Positions 1 to 8,435 of a stretch of DNA of 64,000 bases are shown here, piece after piece. The stretch covers positions 310,001 through 374,000 of the forward strand of contig NZ_SKBR01000002.1 of the NCBI RefSeq assembly GCF_013450295.1, in the 5' to 3' direction. Both the position numbers and the translations under genes were made by a program. The notes under the pieces are model-generated. The model ran no database searches and had not been told where the DNA came from. It saw only the letters and a list, made by a program, of their open reading frames with translations. How positions within the stretch are numbered: position 1 is the stretch's first letter; each line of letters opens with the position of its first letter. The DNA is from Streptomyces sp. AJS327 (lineage in GTDB: Bacteria > Actinomycetota > Actinomycetes > Streptomycetales > Streptomycetaceae).

Positions 1-1308
1 CCTGCCGCCGTGGCCGCGCCCGCCGGTCTCCCCGAGGTCCTCGACCTCCTCGGCCGACAGTCCGGCCCGGGTCCGCTCGCCGCGCGGCAGTATGCCCTTC
101 GTGCCCTCGGGGATACTCAGCGCCTGGTACAGGTGCGGCGAGGTGGAGTAGGTCTCCGCCGGGTCGTGGAAGTCCAGCCCCAGCGCCTTGTTGATCAGCT
201 GCCAGCGCGGGATGTCGTCCCAGTCGACCAGGGTGACGGCGGTACCCGAGGCGCCCGCCCGGCCGGTCCGGCCGATGCGGTGCAGGTAGGTCTTCTCGTC
301 GTCCGGCGTCTGGTAGTTGATGACATGCGTCACACCGTCGACGTCGATACCGCGCGCCGCCACGTCGGTGCAGACCAGCACGTCCACCTTGCCGTTCCGG
401 AAGGCGCGCAGCGCCTGCTCCCGGGCGCCCTGGCCCAGGTCGCCGTGGACCGCGCCGGAGGCGAAGCCCCGCCGCCCGAGTTGCTCGGCCACGTCGGCGG
501 CGGTGCGCTTGGTGCGGCAGAAGATCATCGTCAGCCCGCGGCCCTCGGCCTGGAGGATGCGGGAGACCATCTCGGGCTTGTCCATGGAGTGCGCGCGGAA
601 GACGTGCTGCTCCGTGTTGGCGACCGTCTGGCCCTCGTCGTCGGGGGCCGTCGCGCGGATGTGTGTGGGCTGGCTCATGTACCGCCGGGCCAGCGAGATC
701 ACCTGGCCGGGCATGGTCGCCGAGAACAGCATGGTCTGCCGCCGCGCGGGCAGCATCTGCACGATCTTCTCGACGTCCGGCAGGAAGCCGAGGTCCAGCA
801 TCTCGTCGGCCTCGTCCAGCACCAGCGCCCTGATCTGGGAGAGCCGCAGCTTCTTCTGGCCCGCCAGGTCCAGCAGCCGCCCGGGGGTGCCGACGACCAC
901 GTCGACGCCCTTCCGTAGCGCCTCGACCTGGGGCTCGTAGGCCCGGCCGCCGTAGATGGCCAGGACACGGACGTTCCGCACCTTCCCGGCCGTCAGCAGG
1001 TCGTTGGTGACCTGCTGGCACAGCTCCCGGGTGGGAACGACGACGAGCGCCTGCGGCGCGTCACTCAGGTCCTCGGGCCGTGCCCGGCCGGCCTCGACGT
1101 CCGCCGGGACGGTGACGGACTCCAGGAGCGGCAGGCCGAAGCCCAGCGTCTTGCCGGTACCGGTCTTCGCCTGGCCGATGACGTCCGTGCCCGCGAGGGC
1201 GACGGGAAGGGTCATCTCCTGGATGGGGAAAGGGGACGTGATGCCGACGGCTTCCAACGCCTCGGCCGTCTCGGAAAGGATTCCGAGTTCTCTAAACGTG
1301 GTGGACAG
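1..1308 (-). CDS. DEAD-box ATP-dependent RNA helicase (C-terminus outside window)
   Basis: An RNA helicase that unwinds RNA duplexes using ATP. All core motifs are in order: Q motif (FPIQEMTLP), motif I AKTGTGKT, Ia PTREL, Ib TPGR, II DEAD, III SAT, V RGID, VI HRIGRTGRAG. A Gly/Arg-rich tail begins at the window edge (GGRGHGGR), typical of actinobacterial RhlE-like helicases; 436 codons are visible. The frame has a TGA about 50 nt upstream of the start and no ATG, GTG or TTG between that stop and the conserved STTFRELGI segment. The best start is CTG at 1308-1306, preceded by AAGAGG at 8 nt. The gene is divergent from the ferritin-like gene at 1740, as in other actinobacteria. Family assignment is certain; the CTG start is inference. 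Confidence 0.95.
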   Translation of the reverse strand, partial: MSTTFRELGILSETAEALEAVGITSPFPIQEMTLPVALAGTDVIGQAKTGTGKTLGFGLPLLESVTVPADVEAGRARPEDLSDAPQALVVVPTRELCQQVTNDLLTAGKVRNVRVLAIYGGRAYEPQVEALRKGVDVVVGTPGRLLDLAGQKKLRLSQIRALVLDEADEMLDLGFLPDVEKIVQMLPARRQTMLFSATMPGQVISLARRYMSQPTHIRATAPDDEGQTVANTEQHVFRAHSMDKPEMVSRILQAEGRGLTMIFCRTKRTAADVAEQLGRRGFASGAVHGDLGQGAREQALRAFRNGKVDVLVCTDVAARGIDVDGVTHVINYQTPDDEKTYLHRIGRTGRAGASGTAVTLVDWDDIPRWQLINKALGLDFHDPAETYSTSPHLYQALSIPEGTKGILPRGERTRAGLSAEEVEDLGETGGRGHGGR

Positions 1309-1739
1309 GATGCTTGCCTCTTCTGTGTGACGCGCGGCAGCGGCGAGGGGGCGAACCCCTCAGAGGGAGCGAGGAGTGGTCCGCACCGCACCAAGGCGGC
1401 GGCTGTGGTCGGCCCGCCGTCGGTGCGGGGCCGCGTACTCTCGCTCAAGCGCCTACTCGCGCGAGCGGCCCCTCTGGGCGCGATCCGTGCGGGGAGCACG
1501 AGCCGCGTGGAGGGCTGTCAGGCCGGAGCCGATCGGGCCACCGACCGGGCATCCGCGTTCATGCGTAGATGTTCCTGCGTAGTACTCAAGCGGGGCCCAC
1601 CTCGCGGCGGACCCAATAGCACTGTACCCCGGATCCGCGCATATGTACCGAGGCGATTGTTGTGTACGAGCCATATGAGGTCGCCCCGGGTCCGCTCCGG
1701 CCGCCTCCCCGGCTGGTGGCGGGGGCTATCGTGCGCGGT
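1309..1739. promoter_or_regulatory. Divergent intergenic region between helicase and ferritin-like genes
   Basis: About 430 bases between two divergently transcribed genes, so it must hold both promoters. No convincing coding sequence is present; open frames here are fragmentary and Arg/Ala-rich on both strands. No clear -35/-10 pair could be chosen with confidence. Confidence 0.5.
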
Positions 1740-2492
1740 ATGGATACGCCTGAGAAGACACCCGGCACCGACGACGCCGGGCAGAGCACGACGCCCACCG
1801 GGACCGCCACCCAGGACTGGGCACAGGCCTCCGCCGACCCGACCTACCGGGCGGCGGTCGTCGACCTTCTGGGCGCGCTCGCGTACGGGGAGCTTGCCGC
1901 CTTCGAGCGGCTGGCCGAGGACGCCAAACTGGCGCCCTCGCTCGCCGACAAGGCCGAGCTGGCGTCCATGGCCTCCGCCGAGTTCCACCACTTCGAGCGG
2001 CTCCGGGAACGCCTCGCGCGGATCGACGAGGACCCCACCCGGGCGATGGAGCCGTTCGCGGGAGCGCTGGACGAGTTCCACCGCCAGACCGCCCCGGCGG
2101 ACTGGCTGGAGGGGCTGATCAAGGCGTATGTCGGCGACTCGATCGCCTCCGACTTCTACCGGGAGGTCGCCGTCCGGCTGGACTCGGACACCCGGGCACT
2201 GGTGCTGGCGGTGCTCGACGACACGGGGCACTCGAACTTCGCGGTGGAGAAGGTGCGGGCCGCCATCGAGGACGACCCGCGGGTGGGCGGCCGGCTGGCG
2301 CTCTGGGCCCGCCGCCTCATGGGGGAGGCGCTGTCCCAGGCGCAGCGGGTGGTGGCGGAGCGTGACGCGCTCTCCATGATGCTGGTCGGCGGGATCGCCG
2401 ACGGCTTCGACCTGGCGGAGGTGGGGAAGATGTTCTCCCGGATCACCGAGGGCCATACGAAGCGGATGGCCGCGCTGGGCCTGGCCGCCTGA
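1740..2492 (+). CDS. Ferritin-like fold-containing protein
   Basis: A 250-residue, mostly helical protein of the actinobacterial ferritin-like family that sits next to the DEAD-box helicase in streptomycetes and mycobacteria. After an acidic, Thr/Pro-rich N-terminus of about 35 residues comes a four-helix region with Glu/His pairs typical of the fold (LAYGELAAFERL, ASAEFHHFERL). The family is thought to resemble tRNA-modifying MiaE-like di-iron proteins, but the substrate is unknown. The ATG at 1740 was chosen because the frame upstream of it (GTG at 1662) encodes unconserved sequence. Its 3' end overlaps the convergent gene at 2443 by 50 nt. Confidence 0.85.
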   Translation: MDTPEKTPGTDDAGQSTTPTGTATQDWAQASADPTYRAAVVDLLGALAYGELAAFERLAEDAKLAPSLADKAELASMASAEFHHFERLRERLARIDEDPTRAMEPFAGALDEFHRQTAPADWLEGLIKAYVGDSIASDFYREVAVRLDSDTRALVLAVLDDTGHSNFAVEKVRAAIEDDPRVGGRLALWARRLMGEALSQAQRVVAERDALSMMLVGGIADGFDLAEVGKMFSRITEGHTKRMAALGLAA

Positions 2493-2745
2493 CGGCACCC
2501 GGCCGGGAGTCGTCCCCGAACAGCAGCGAGACCATCGCCGCCGCGACACCGACGGCCGCGAGCAGCGCGACCGGAAGGTGGCCGGGGCCGAGCACCACCC
2601 GGCAGATCAGCCCGCCGAGAAGTCCCGCCACGGGGCCGGTGGCCAGCACCAGACGCTGGTCACCGAGCCTCCCCGGGAACCGCCTGGCCGCGGCGTAGGC
2701 GATGGCGAGTCCAACGAGCGCGGAGCCCAGTGTCTCCCAGACCAT
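2443..2745 (-). CDS. Small three-helix membrane protein
   Basis: A 100-residue protein with three predicted membrane segments (around LGSALVGLAIAYAAARRF, LVLATGPVAGLLGGLICRVV and LPVALLAAVGVAAAMVSLLF) and a short basic, Pro-rich tail. No catalytic motif is visible, so no function is assigned. The frame opens at 2772, but the methionine at 2745 directly precedes the first membrane helix (MVWETLG). It converges on, and overlaps by 50 nt, the ferritin-like gene, which casts slight doubt on the exact 3' end. Confidence 0.6.
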   Translation of the reverse strand: MVWETLGSALVGLAIAYAAARRFPGRLGDQRLVLATGPVAGLLGGLICRVVLGPGHLPVALLAAVGVAAAMVSLLFGDDSRPGAVRRPGPARPSASYGPR

Positions 2746-2958
2746 GGGGACCTCCTCGGGTGCGGTCGGCACGGAACCGGCAAGCGCAAAACGGTCGTTC
2801 CGGTACTCCCCGGGGAAGGCGCGCGTGAAACGGCGGCTCCGGTACCGATTCGCGGCGCCGGGGAAGTTCCCCGACGCCCGGTGCCGCAGCCGCCGTTGGG
2901 CGCGTTCCGCGCGGTGTCCGTCTCGCCGTGCGGGCGTCCGGGATCGCGCGGAGTGTCC

Positions 2959-3186
2959 TCAGAGAGTGCCGAAACCCACCTTGCGGGTGGTCTGTTCACC
3001 GATCTCGACGTACGCGACGCGATCCGCCGGCACCAGAATCCTGCGGCCGTGCTCGTCGACCAGGCTGAGCGGTCCGGAACCGCCCTCCAGAGCCGTCGCG
3101 ACCGCGCTCTCGACCTCGTCCGGAGTCTGCTTGCTCTCGATGACGATCTCGCGCGGCGCGTGCTGCACGCCGATCTTGACCTCCAC
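2959..3186 (-). CDS. DUF3107 family protein
   Basis: A 75-residue protein matching the DUF3107 family (TB9.4 in mycobacteria), always near the TetR gene and the DEAD helicase in actinobacteria. It begins MEVKIGVQHAPREIVIES and ends in a conserved segment with VAYVEIGEQ and RKVGFG. It looks like a small all-beta/alpha cytosolic protein; its role is unknown. The GTG start at 3186 follows a strong GGAGGG site. The open frame extends upstream but is Arg/Pro-rich and unconserved. Confidence 0.88.
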   Translation of the reverse strand: MEVKIGVQHAPREIVIESKQTPDEVESAVATALEGGSGPLSLVDEHGRRILVPADRVAYVEIGEQTTRKVGFGTL

Positions 3187-3700
3187 GGCTATGTCCCTCC
3201 GACGGTCTCGGGAACCCCGTGGCCTAGCCCGGGGCGGATGCGCGGCCATCCGCGCTGTACGGGGCAACACTAGCCCGGCTCCCGGCCCCCGCGGAGATCC
3301 GCCCGCACGCCCGGAGCGAACACCCGACGGGCCGGGCACCGCCGGTACCGGAACCCACCCGACCCGTACGGCGAGGACCGGGGAGCCGCGCGGGACCGGC
3401 GCGCGCCCACGGTGCGCCCGCCGGGACGAGTCCCAGCGGCACATGGCCGTGCGCCGGGGCGCGTTGGCGCACCGCCGGTGGGGCGCCCGCGCGCGGCGAC
3501 CGCGGCCCGTCACTCCGGTCCGGAACACCCCGGGGACGCCACGGCACGAACGTGCCGCGGAGACGGACACGTAGCGGACACCGAGCGGACACGGAACGGA
3601 CGTGGCACGGCACGAACGCCGGGCGGCGGCGCGGAGACGCCAGCCGGGGAGCCGCGCGGGACCGGGGAACCACGAGGGCCCCGGCGGGAGCGCACGGCGC
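3187..3700. other. Intergenic region, no gene seen
   Basis: About 510 bases between two minus-strand genes. It must contain the promoter for DUF3107. Frames on both strands are Arg/Pro/Gly-rich and look non-coding. Around 3540-3625 the same short words recur (GGCACGAACG twice, GCGGACAC and ACGGAC several times), giving a degenerate local repeat. Confidence 0.5.
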
Positions 3701-4327
3701 TCACTGCATCGGGAAACCCGCGATCCCGCGCCAGGAGAGGGAGGCGATCAACTTGGCCGCGGCCTCGCGCGGCACCCGCTGCCCGGCGCTCAGCCAGTAG
3801 CGCGCGGTGATCTGCGCCATCCCGCACAGCCCCACCGCCAGCAGCATCGCCTGGTCGGCCGGGAGCTTGGTGTCCTCACTGATCACCTCGCTGACCGCCT
3901 CGGCGCAGTCCAGGCTGACCTTGTCCACCCGCTCCCGCACGGCCGGCTCGTTGGTCAGGTCGGACTCGAAGACCAGCCGGAACGCGCCGCCCTGGTCCTG
4001 CACGAACCCGAAGTAGGCGTCCATGGTCGCGGCGACCCGCTGCTTGTTGTCCGTCGTGGAGGCGAGCGCCGCCCGCACGGCGTCCAGCAGGGCCTCGCAG
4101 TGCTGGTCGAGCAGGGCGAGGTACAGGTCGAGCTTCCCCGGAAAGTGCTGGTACAGCACCGGCTTGCTGACGCCCGCCCGGTCGGCGATGTCGTCCATGG
4201 CGGCCGCGTGGTACCCCTGCGCCACGAAGACCTCCTGGGCCGCGCCCAGCAACTGGTTGCGTCGGGCCCGGCGCGGCAGGCGCGTGCCGCGCGGGCGCGC
4301 CCCCTCGGTCTGCTCGATGGCTGTCAC
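3701..4327 (-). CDS. TetR family transcriptional regulator
   Basis: A DNA-binding repressor-type regulator of about 208 residues. The N-terminal helix-turn-helix is clear: LLGAAQEVFVAQGYHAAAMD, then DIADRAGVSKPVLYQHFPGK, the TetR signature. The remainder is the helical ligand/dimer domain. The frame opens at an ATG at 4339, but that codon has no ribosome site; GTG at 4327 follows GGGAGG by 4 nt and is preferred. A partial palindrome, TACTTTTCAGTA, lies about 45 bp upstream and may be its own operator. The position beside DUF3107 matches the mycobacterial TetR (Rv3208) neighbourhood. The ligand is unknown. Confidence 0.9.
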   Translation of the reverse strand: MTAIEQTEGARPRGTRLPRRARRNQLLGAAQEVFVAQGYHAAAMDDIADRAGVSKPVLYQHFPGKLDLYLALLDQHCEALLDAVRAALASTTDNKQRVAATMDAYFGFVQDQGGAFRLVFESDLTNEPAVRERVDKVSLDCAEAVSEVISEDTKLPADQAMLLAVGLCGMAQITARYWLSAGQRVPREAAAKLIASLSWRGIAGFPMQ

Positions 4328-4372
4328 GCCGCCTCCCATGTATTCGATGCGCGTCTGCGCTGTCCGCCATCG

Positions 4373-4384
4373 TACTTTTCAGTA
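4373..4384. promoter_or_regulatory. Candidate TetR operator palindrome
   Basis: TACTTTTCAGTA is a perfect TACT/AGTA inverted repeat with a 4-nt centre in an otherwise GC-rich region, 45 bp upstream of the TetR start. Position and AT-richness fit an autoregulatory operator; this is inference from sequence only. Confidence 0.4.
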
Positions 4385-4563
4385 ACCGGAGTGTGGGCCT
4401 CGCGGCCGGAGATTTTCGCCGCCGGGCGACCCGGGGGCGCGACGGGTAGGCCGCGGCGCCCGCGGCACGAACGGCCGCGGCCCCTCCCGGACCGGCCGCC
4501 GTGGACCGTGCCGTATCCCACGTGATCCCCTCACCCGGTCCGGTGGTCCCACGGGCGGAGCCG

Positions 4564-4827
4564 TCAGCGGTACTCCTCCTCCGGGTCCTCCACGACCCGC
4601 GCCTGCTCGGCCGCGTCCGCCGGGTCGGCCTCCCCGACGCCCCGGCCGGTGATCGGGGTGTCGTGCTGCCGCAGCAGCTCGGCGTGCTGCTCCGCCGTGT
4701 CCTCCCGGGGCGCCTCCAGATCGGGCTCCTCCTCGTACCGGTCGAACTCGTCCTCGTACGGGTCGGCCAGGGTCTCCGGGTCCGTCGGATCGACGGGCTC
4801 GGTGCGCCCGGTGTGCTCGGCAGGCAT
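4564..4827 (-). CDS. Small acidic protein of unknown function
   Basis: An 87-residue, very acidic, probably disordered protein with no Cys and many Glu/Asp runs (ADPYEDEFDRYEEEPDLEAP) and a C-terminal EEEYR. The ATG at 4827 follows GGGGAGA. No domain is recognised. It is divergent from the hydrolase gene at 4954, about 125 bp away, and downstream of nothing obvious, so it is probably monocistronic. Confidence 0.6.
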   Translation of the reverse strand: MPAEHTGRTEPVDPTDPETLADPYEDEFDRYEEEPDLEAPREDTAEQHAELLRQHDTPITGRGVGEADPADAAEQARVVEDPEEEYR

Positions 4828-4916
4828 GTCTCTCTCCCCTCTGCGCGGATCCCGGGCGGCCCGTGCGCGCCGATCGCCGTGGTGCCGTGACGGTGTGGTG
4901 CTGTGATGGCGAACAC

Positions 4917-4946
4917 GTGAACGCGTGCGTGATCCTCTCGTAACAT
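4917..4946 (+). promoter_or_regulatory. Candidate promoter of a leaderless hydrolase transcript
   Basis: GTGAAC (4917-4922) and TAACAT (4941-4946) are separated by 18 bp. The -10-like hexamer ends 7 nt before the ATG at 4954, which lacks a Shine-Dalgarno sequence. This spacing would start transcription at or next to the ATG, as in leaderless Streptomyces mRNAs. Confidence 0.4.
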
Positions 4947-4953
4947 TGCCCCC

Positions 4954-6015
4954 ATGTCGTCCACTGAGCAACCCGGGTACCGCCCGGCGGCACCCCACCA
5001 GGCCCCCGCTCCGCGGGGACCGAACCCGGACGACCCGGACGGCCCCGGCGCACCGGACGGCCCGGGACACGGGGAGGAGCGGTGGAGCCACTCCCTCCCG
5101 GGGCTGACCCTGGAGGTGCGGCACCACGCTCCCGCCCGTCCCGGGTTGCCGCCCGCGCTCTACGTACACGGGATGGGGGGCTCCGCGCAGAACTGGACGG
5201 CGCTCGCGCGGGAGCTGACCGACACCGTCGACGGCGAGGCGATCGACCTCCCCGGCTTCGGCGACTCCCCGCCTCCGGACAGCGGCGACTACTCGGTCAA
5301 CGGTCACGCGCGGGCCGTCATCCGCTATCTCGACGCCCGGGACCGCGGCCCCGTTCACCTCTTCGGGCACTCCCTGGGCGGCGCGGTGACCACCCGCGTC
5401 GCGGCGGCCCGCCCAGACCTCGTGCACAGCCTGACGCTGGTCTCGCCCGCCCTTCCGGAGCTGCGGCCGCAGCCGACGGCGCTGCCCACCGCGCTGCTCG
5501 CCGTCCCCGGCGCCGCCCGGCTCTTCCTGCGCCTGACCCACGACTGGAGCCCGCGGCGGCGCACCGGCGAGGTGTTCGCGCTGTGCTGGGGCGACCCCTC
5601 GCGGGTCACGCCCACGGAGTTCGCCGAGGCGGTACGGGAGTACGAGCGGTGCCTGGCGCGGCCGTACTTCTGGGACGCGATGTCACGCTCCGCGCGCGGA
5701 ATCGTCAACGCCTACACTCTCGGTGGGCAGCACTCGCTGTGGCGGCAGGCCGAGCGGGTGCTCGCACCGACCCTCCTCGTCTACGGCGGCCGGGACCAGC
5801 TCGTCGCGTTCCGGATGGCCCGCCGGGCCGCCCGCGCCTTCCGCGACTCCCGCATGCTGACCCTCCCGGACGCCGGGCACGTCTCGATGATGGAGTACCC
5901 CGAGGTCGTGGCGGCCGCCGTGCGGGAACTCCTCGCCGGAGCCGTTCGGTTGACGGACGGGGCGCCGGGCCGCGAGGCTGCACCAGCAACTGCTGTCCCC
6001 ACGGAAGGTGACTAG
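4954..6015 (+). CDS. Alpha/beta hydrolase
   Basis: A 353-residue alpha/beta-hydrolase-fold protein. After a Pro/Gly-rich N-terminus of about 45 residues come the oxyanion segment YVHGMGGSAQNW, the DLPGFGDS loop, the nucleophile elbow GHSLGG with the catalytic Ser, the acid in YGGRDQLV and the His in DAGHVSMMEYP. This is a complete Ser-Asp-His triad, so it is likely an active esterase or lipase-like enzyme of unknown substrate. Its TAG stop overlaps the GTG of the DUF3152 gene by 1 nt (TAGTG), indicating translational coupling. The ATG has no Shine-Dalgarno and is probably leaderless. Confidence 0.9.
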   Translation: MSSTEQPGYRPAAPHQAPAPRGPNPDDPDGPGAPDGPGHGEERWSHSLPGLTLEVRHHAPARPGLPPALYVHGMGGSAQNWTALARELTDTVDGEAIDLPGFGDSPPPDSGDYSVNGHARAVIRYLDARDRGPVHLFGHSLGGAVTTRVAAARPDLVHSLTLVSPALPELRPQPTALPTALLAVPGAARLFLRLTHDWSPRRRTGEVFALCWGDPSRVTPTEFAEAVREYERCLARPYFWDAMSRSARGIVNAYTLGGQHSLWRQAERVLAPTLLVYGGRDQLVAFRMARRAARAFRDSRMLTLPDAGHVSMMEYPEVVAAAVRELLAGAVRLTDGAPGREAAPATAVPTEGD

Positions 6016-7526
6016 TGGGACGCCATAGCCGCAAGGGCAAGGGCGCGAGTGGGAAGACCCCCGACCCGCCCGCGCCCGAGGAAACCCCCCGCGCGGAGGG
6101 GCCGAGTACACGCGGTCCGGCGCCCCGCCCCCACCACCAGGGGCAGCCCGTCGGTACCCCACCCCACGGCGTCCCCCGTGCCGCGGTGACCCCGCCCGGC
6201 GGTGTCCCACGCGTCGGCCGTCCCGGCCCCGCGGTGACCCCGCCGCACGGCGTGCCGCGGGCCTCCGCCCCACCCGCCGGTCCCGCCGTCACCCCGCCCT
6301 CCGGTACGCCGATGGCGGCCCCGCCGTCCGGCGGGCCCGGAACCCCGCCGCGGGGCACCCGTGGCCCGTGGCCCGGAGGGGCGCCCGGTCCGGCCGCGGC
6401 GCGTGGCGGTCACCCACAGCAGCGTGAGCCCGGCGGCGGCTGGGGCGCGCGGGGCACCGGCCAGGGCCCACCCGCGCCCCGCCCGCAGCGGAGCGGCCCC
6501 CGCCAGGACTACGTCGACGCCTTCGACGAGCGGAACTTCTCCGCCTCCCCGGCGTCCGGCCGCCCCGAGCACAAGGGGCTGCTGCCGGGCGGCCGGGTCC
6601 CGGGGCAGCGCGGCGCGGGCCGTCCCCCGGCCGGCGGCCAGGGGACGGGCCCGCCGGACGACGGCGAGCCGCTGGCCCCGCTGGCACCGATCCCGCCCCC
6701 CGGGGGCAAGGGCGGCAGGGGACGCACCTACACGGGCGTGGCCGCCGCCGCCGTCACCACCGTCCTGGCGGTGGTGGTCGCGGGCCAGGTGGCCGGAGGC
6801 GACCGGGGGCACGGGGGTTCGGAGTCCCCCTCCGGCAGCGGCCGGGCCGGGGAGCAGGAGCAGGCGTCCCGGAGCGACGGCCGGGGCGCGCCCTCGCAGA
6901 CGCCGAAGCCTGACGCGAAGCCGCTCTCCTACGCGGACAAGATGGCCAAGCGGTACCCGCTCGCCCCCGACTTCGCGGGCTCCGGGGCCTTCGCCACGGT
7001 GCGCGGTCACGACGACGGCCCGGGGCGCGGCACCCGGGTGCGGTACCGCGTCGACGTGGAGAAGGGCCTGCCGCTGGAGGCCGAGCTGTTCGCCAAGGCG
7101 GTGCACAAGACCCTGAACGACGACCGCAGTTGGGCGCACGCGGGGGAGCGCAGCTTCGAGCGGGTCTCCTCGGGCGAGGTGGACTTCGTCATCACGCTGG
7201 CGAGCCCCAAGACGACCGCGGTGTGGTGCCGGAAGTCCCAGCTGGACACCCTGGAGGACAACGTCTCCTGCGACTCCGCCGCCACCGAGCGCATCATGAT
7301 CAACGCGTACCGGTGGGCGCGCGGCGCCAAGACCTTCGGCGCCGACCGTATCCACGCCTACCGGCAGATGCTCATCAACCACGAGGTGGGGCACCGCCTG
7401 GGCCGGGGCCACGTCGGCTGCTCGCGACAGGGCGCGATCGCGCCGGTGATGATGCAGCAGACCAAGTTCCTCACCACGGACGGCGCGACCTGCCGTCCCA
7501 ACGCCTGGCCCTACCCCCGGGGTTGA
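6015..7526 (+). CDS. DUF3152 domain membrane-anchored metalloprotease-like protein
   Basis: A 503-residue protein with three parts. Residues 1-230 are Pro/Gly-rich and disordered, with a repeated cassette of the type TPPHGVPRA. One membrane helix follows (VAAAAVTTVLAVVVAGQVAG). The extracytoplasmic DUF3152 domain runs to the end and carries HEVGHRLGRGH, an HExxHxxGxxH metzincin-like zinc site, plus several Cys suited to disulfides. It is probably a cell-surface zinc peptidase; the substrate is unknown. Translation is coupled to the upstream hydrolase by 1-nt overlap, with GGAAGG before the GTG. The same family lies beside the TetR gene in mycobacteria (Rv3207c). Confidence 0.88.
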   Translation: MGRHSRKGKGASGKTPDPPAPEETPRAEGPSTRGPAPRPHHQGQPVGTPPHGVPRAAVTPPGGVPRVGRPGPAVTPPHGVPRASAPPAGPAVTPPSGTPMAAPPSGGPGTPPRGTRGPWPGGAPGPAAARGGHPQQREPGGGWGARGTGQGPPAPRPQRSGPRQDYVDAFDERNFSASPASGRPEHKGLLPGGRVPGQRGAGRPPAGGQGTGPPDDGEPLAPLAPIPPPGGKGGRGRTYTGVAAAAVTTVLAVVVAGQVAGGDRGHGGSESPSGSGRAGEQEQASRSDGRGAPSQTPKPDAKPLSYADKMAKRYPLAPDFAGSGAFATVRGHDDGPGRGTRVRYRVDVEKGLPLEAELFAKAVHKTLNDDRSWAHAGERSFERVSSGEVDFVITLASPKTTAVWCRKSQLDTLEDNVSCDSAATERIMINAYRWARGAKTFGADRIHAYRQMLINHEVGHRLGRGHVGCSRQGAIAPVMMQQTKFLTTDGATCRPNAWPYPRG

Positions 7527-8378
7527 CCGGTAGCTGACCCCGCACGGCCGCCCGCCCGGCGCCCGGGGTCGCGCCGTGGGTGGTGCGTCCCCGTCTCCGC
7601 CCGGTGCGCGCGCTCCCCGCGCCGCGCCGGGCTTCGGTGTTGCTGGGTGCCTCTCGCGACGCCCGCGCTTCCGGCACGCGCCCCGCTTCCCCGCCCGCTC
7701 CGTCCTCCGGGGTTCCGGGGTCTCCGGGTTCGCCGTGGCTCCCGTGGTCCTCGCGTCTCCGCGTTTCCCGTGGTGCGCCCGCTTCGGTCATCGGGTCTGA
7801 CGGGGCGTCTGGAAGAGGTCCGGACGGTTCCAGCACCCTCGCGCGGCCGTCCCACCCGCGCCTGACGCAACGCACAACTGGCCGATAGGTCACGAGAGTT
7901 CATCCCTTCTGGTGGTGCGACGGATAACCATCCCTCACATGCGCGGGTCCCCCGCATACCGTCTTCCGCGTCAGCCACTGAATTCCTGTCAGCCGTCGGC
8001 CTCCGCCCGCGAAGCCCTGTCAGTCGGTGGCTCTTTCCGGAGGAGGAACGGGATGCGGCTGTGCACGTCTGTCCACTGACGAGGCGCGACGGCGGGTGTG
8101 GGCGCGGAGCGCCCCCGGGCCGGGCGGCGGCGGAGAGGCGGGACCAGCCGGAACGGACGGGAGTACCGCACCACCGCCGGGGCCAGAAGGACCGTTTCGC
8201 CGCGGTCGGTGGGCCCGGCGGACGCGCGCCCCGGCACCCCTCCACCCCCCGGAGCCGGCCGGTACGCGCAGCCGCGGCACCCCGCGCCGGAACCGGTGCC
8301 CCCCGCGGCCCGGGCGACCGCGCCGTGCACATCCGGCCCCGCCGCGGGCCGTGCGACACCGACAAGGAGCAACACTCC
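7527..8378. other. Long intergenic region, no gene seen
   Basis: About 850 bases. Several long open frames exist on both strands, but they are Arg/Pro/Ala/Ser-rich without recognisable domains, typical of GC-rich non-coding DNA. Around 7910-8000 the sequence is less GC-rich and probably contains promoter elements for the epimerase transcript downstream. Confidence 0.5.
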
Positions 8379-8435
8379 ATGACCAGCGCTCAGCCGTCTC
8401 ACCGCACCGTCAGCGAAGGGCGGGTCACCCGATGA
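8379..8435 (+). CDS. Candidate 18-residue leader peptide coupled to the epimerase
   Basis: A short frame beginning ATG at 8379, preceded by AAGGAG at 8-nt spacing, encodes 18 residues (MTSAQPSHRTVSEGRVTR). Its TGA stop overlaps the epimerase ATG (ATGA, 8432-8435). The epimerase itself has no Shine-Dalgarno, so ribosomes finishing this leader could re-initiate on it. No amino-acid run suggests attenuation. Real translation is inference from the ribosome site and overlap. Confidence 0.45.
   Translation: MTSAQPSHRTVSEGRVTR

Noticed and set aside
7511..8380. Open frame of 289 codons on the minus strand
   Set aside because: Composition is Arg/Ser/Gly/Pro with no domain and no ribosome site; typical of GC-rich intergenic DNA.
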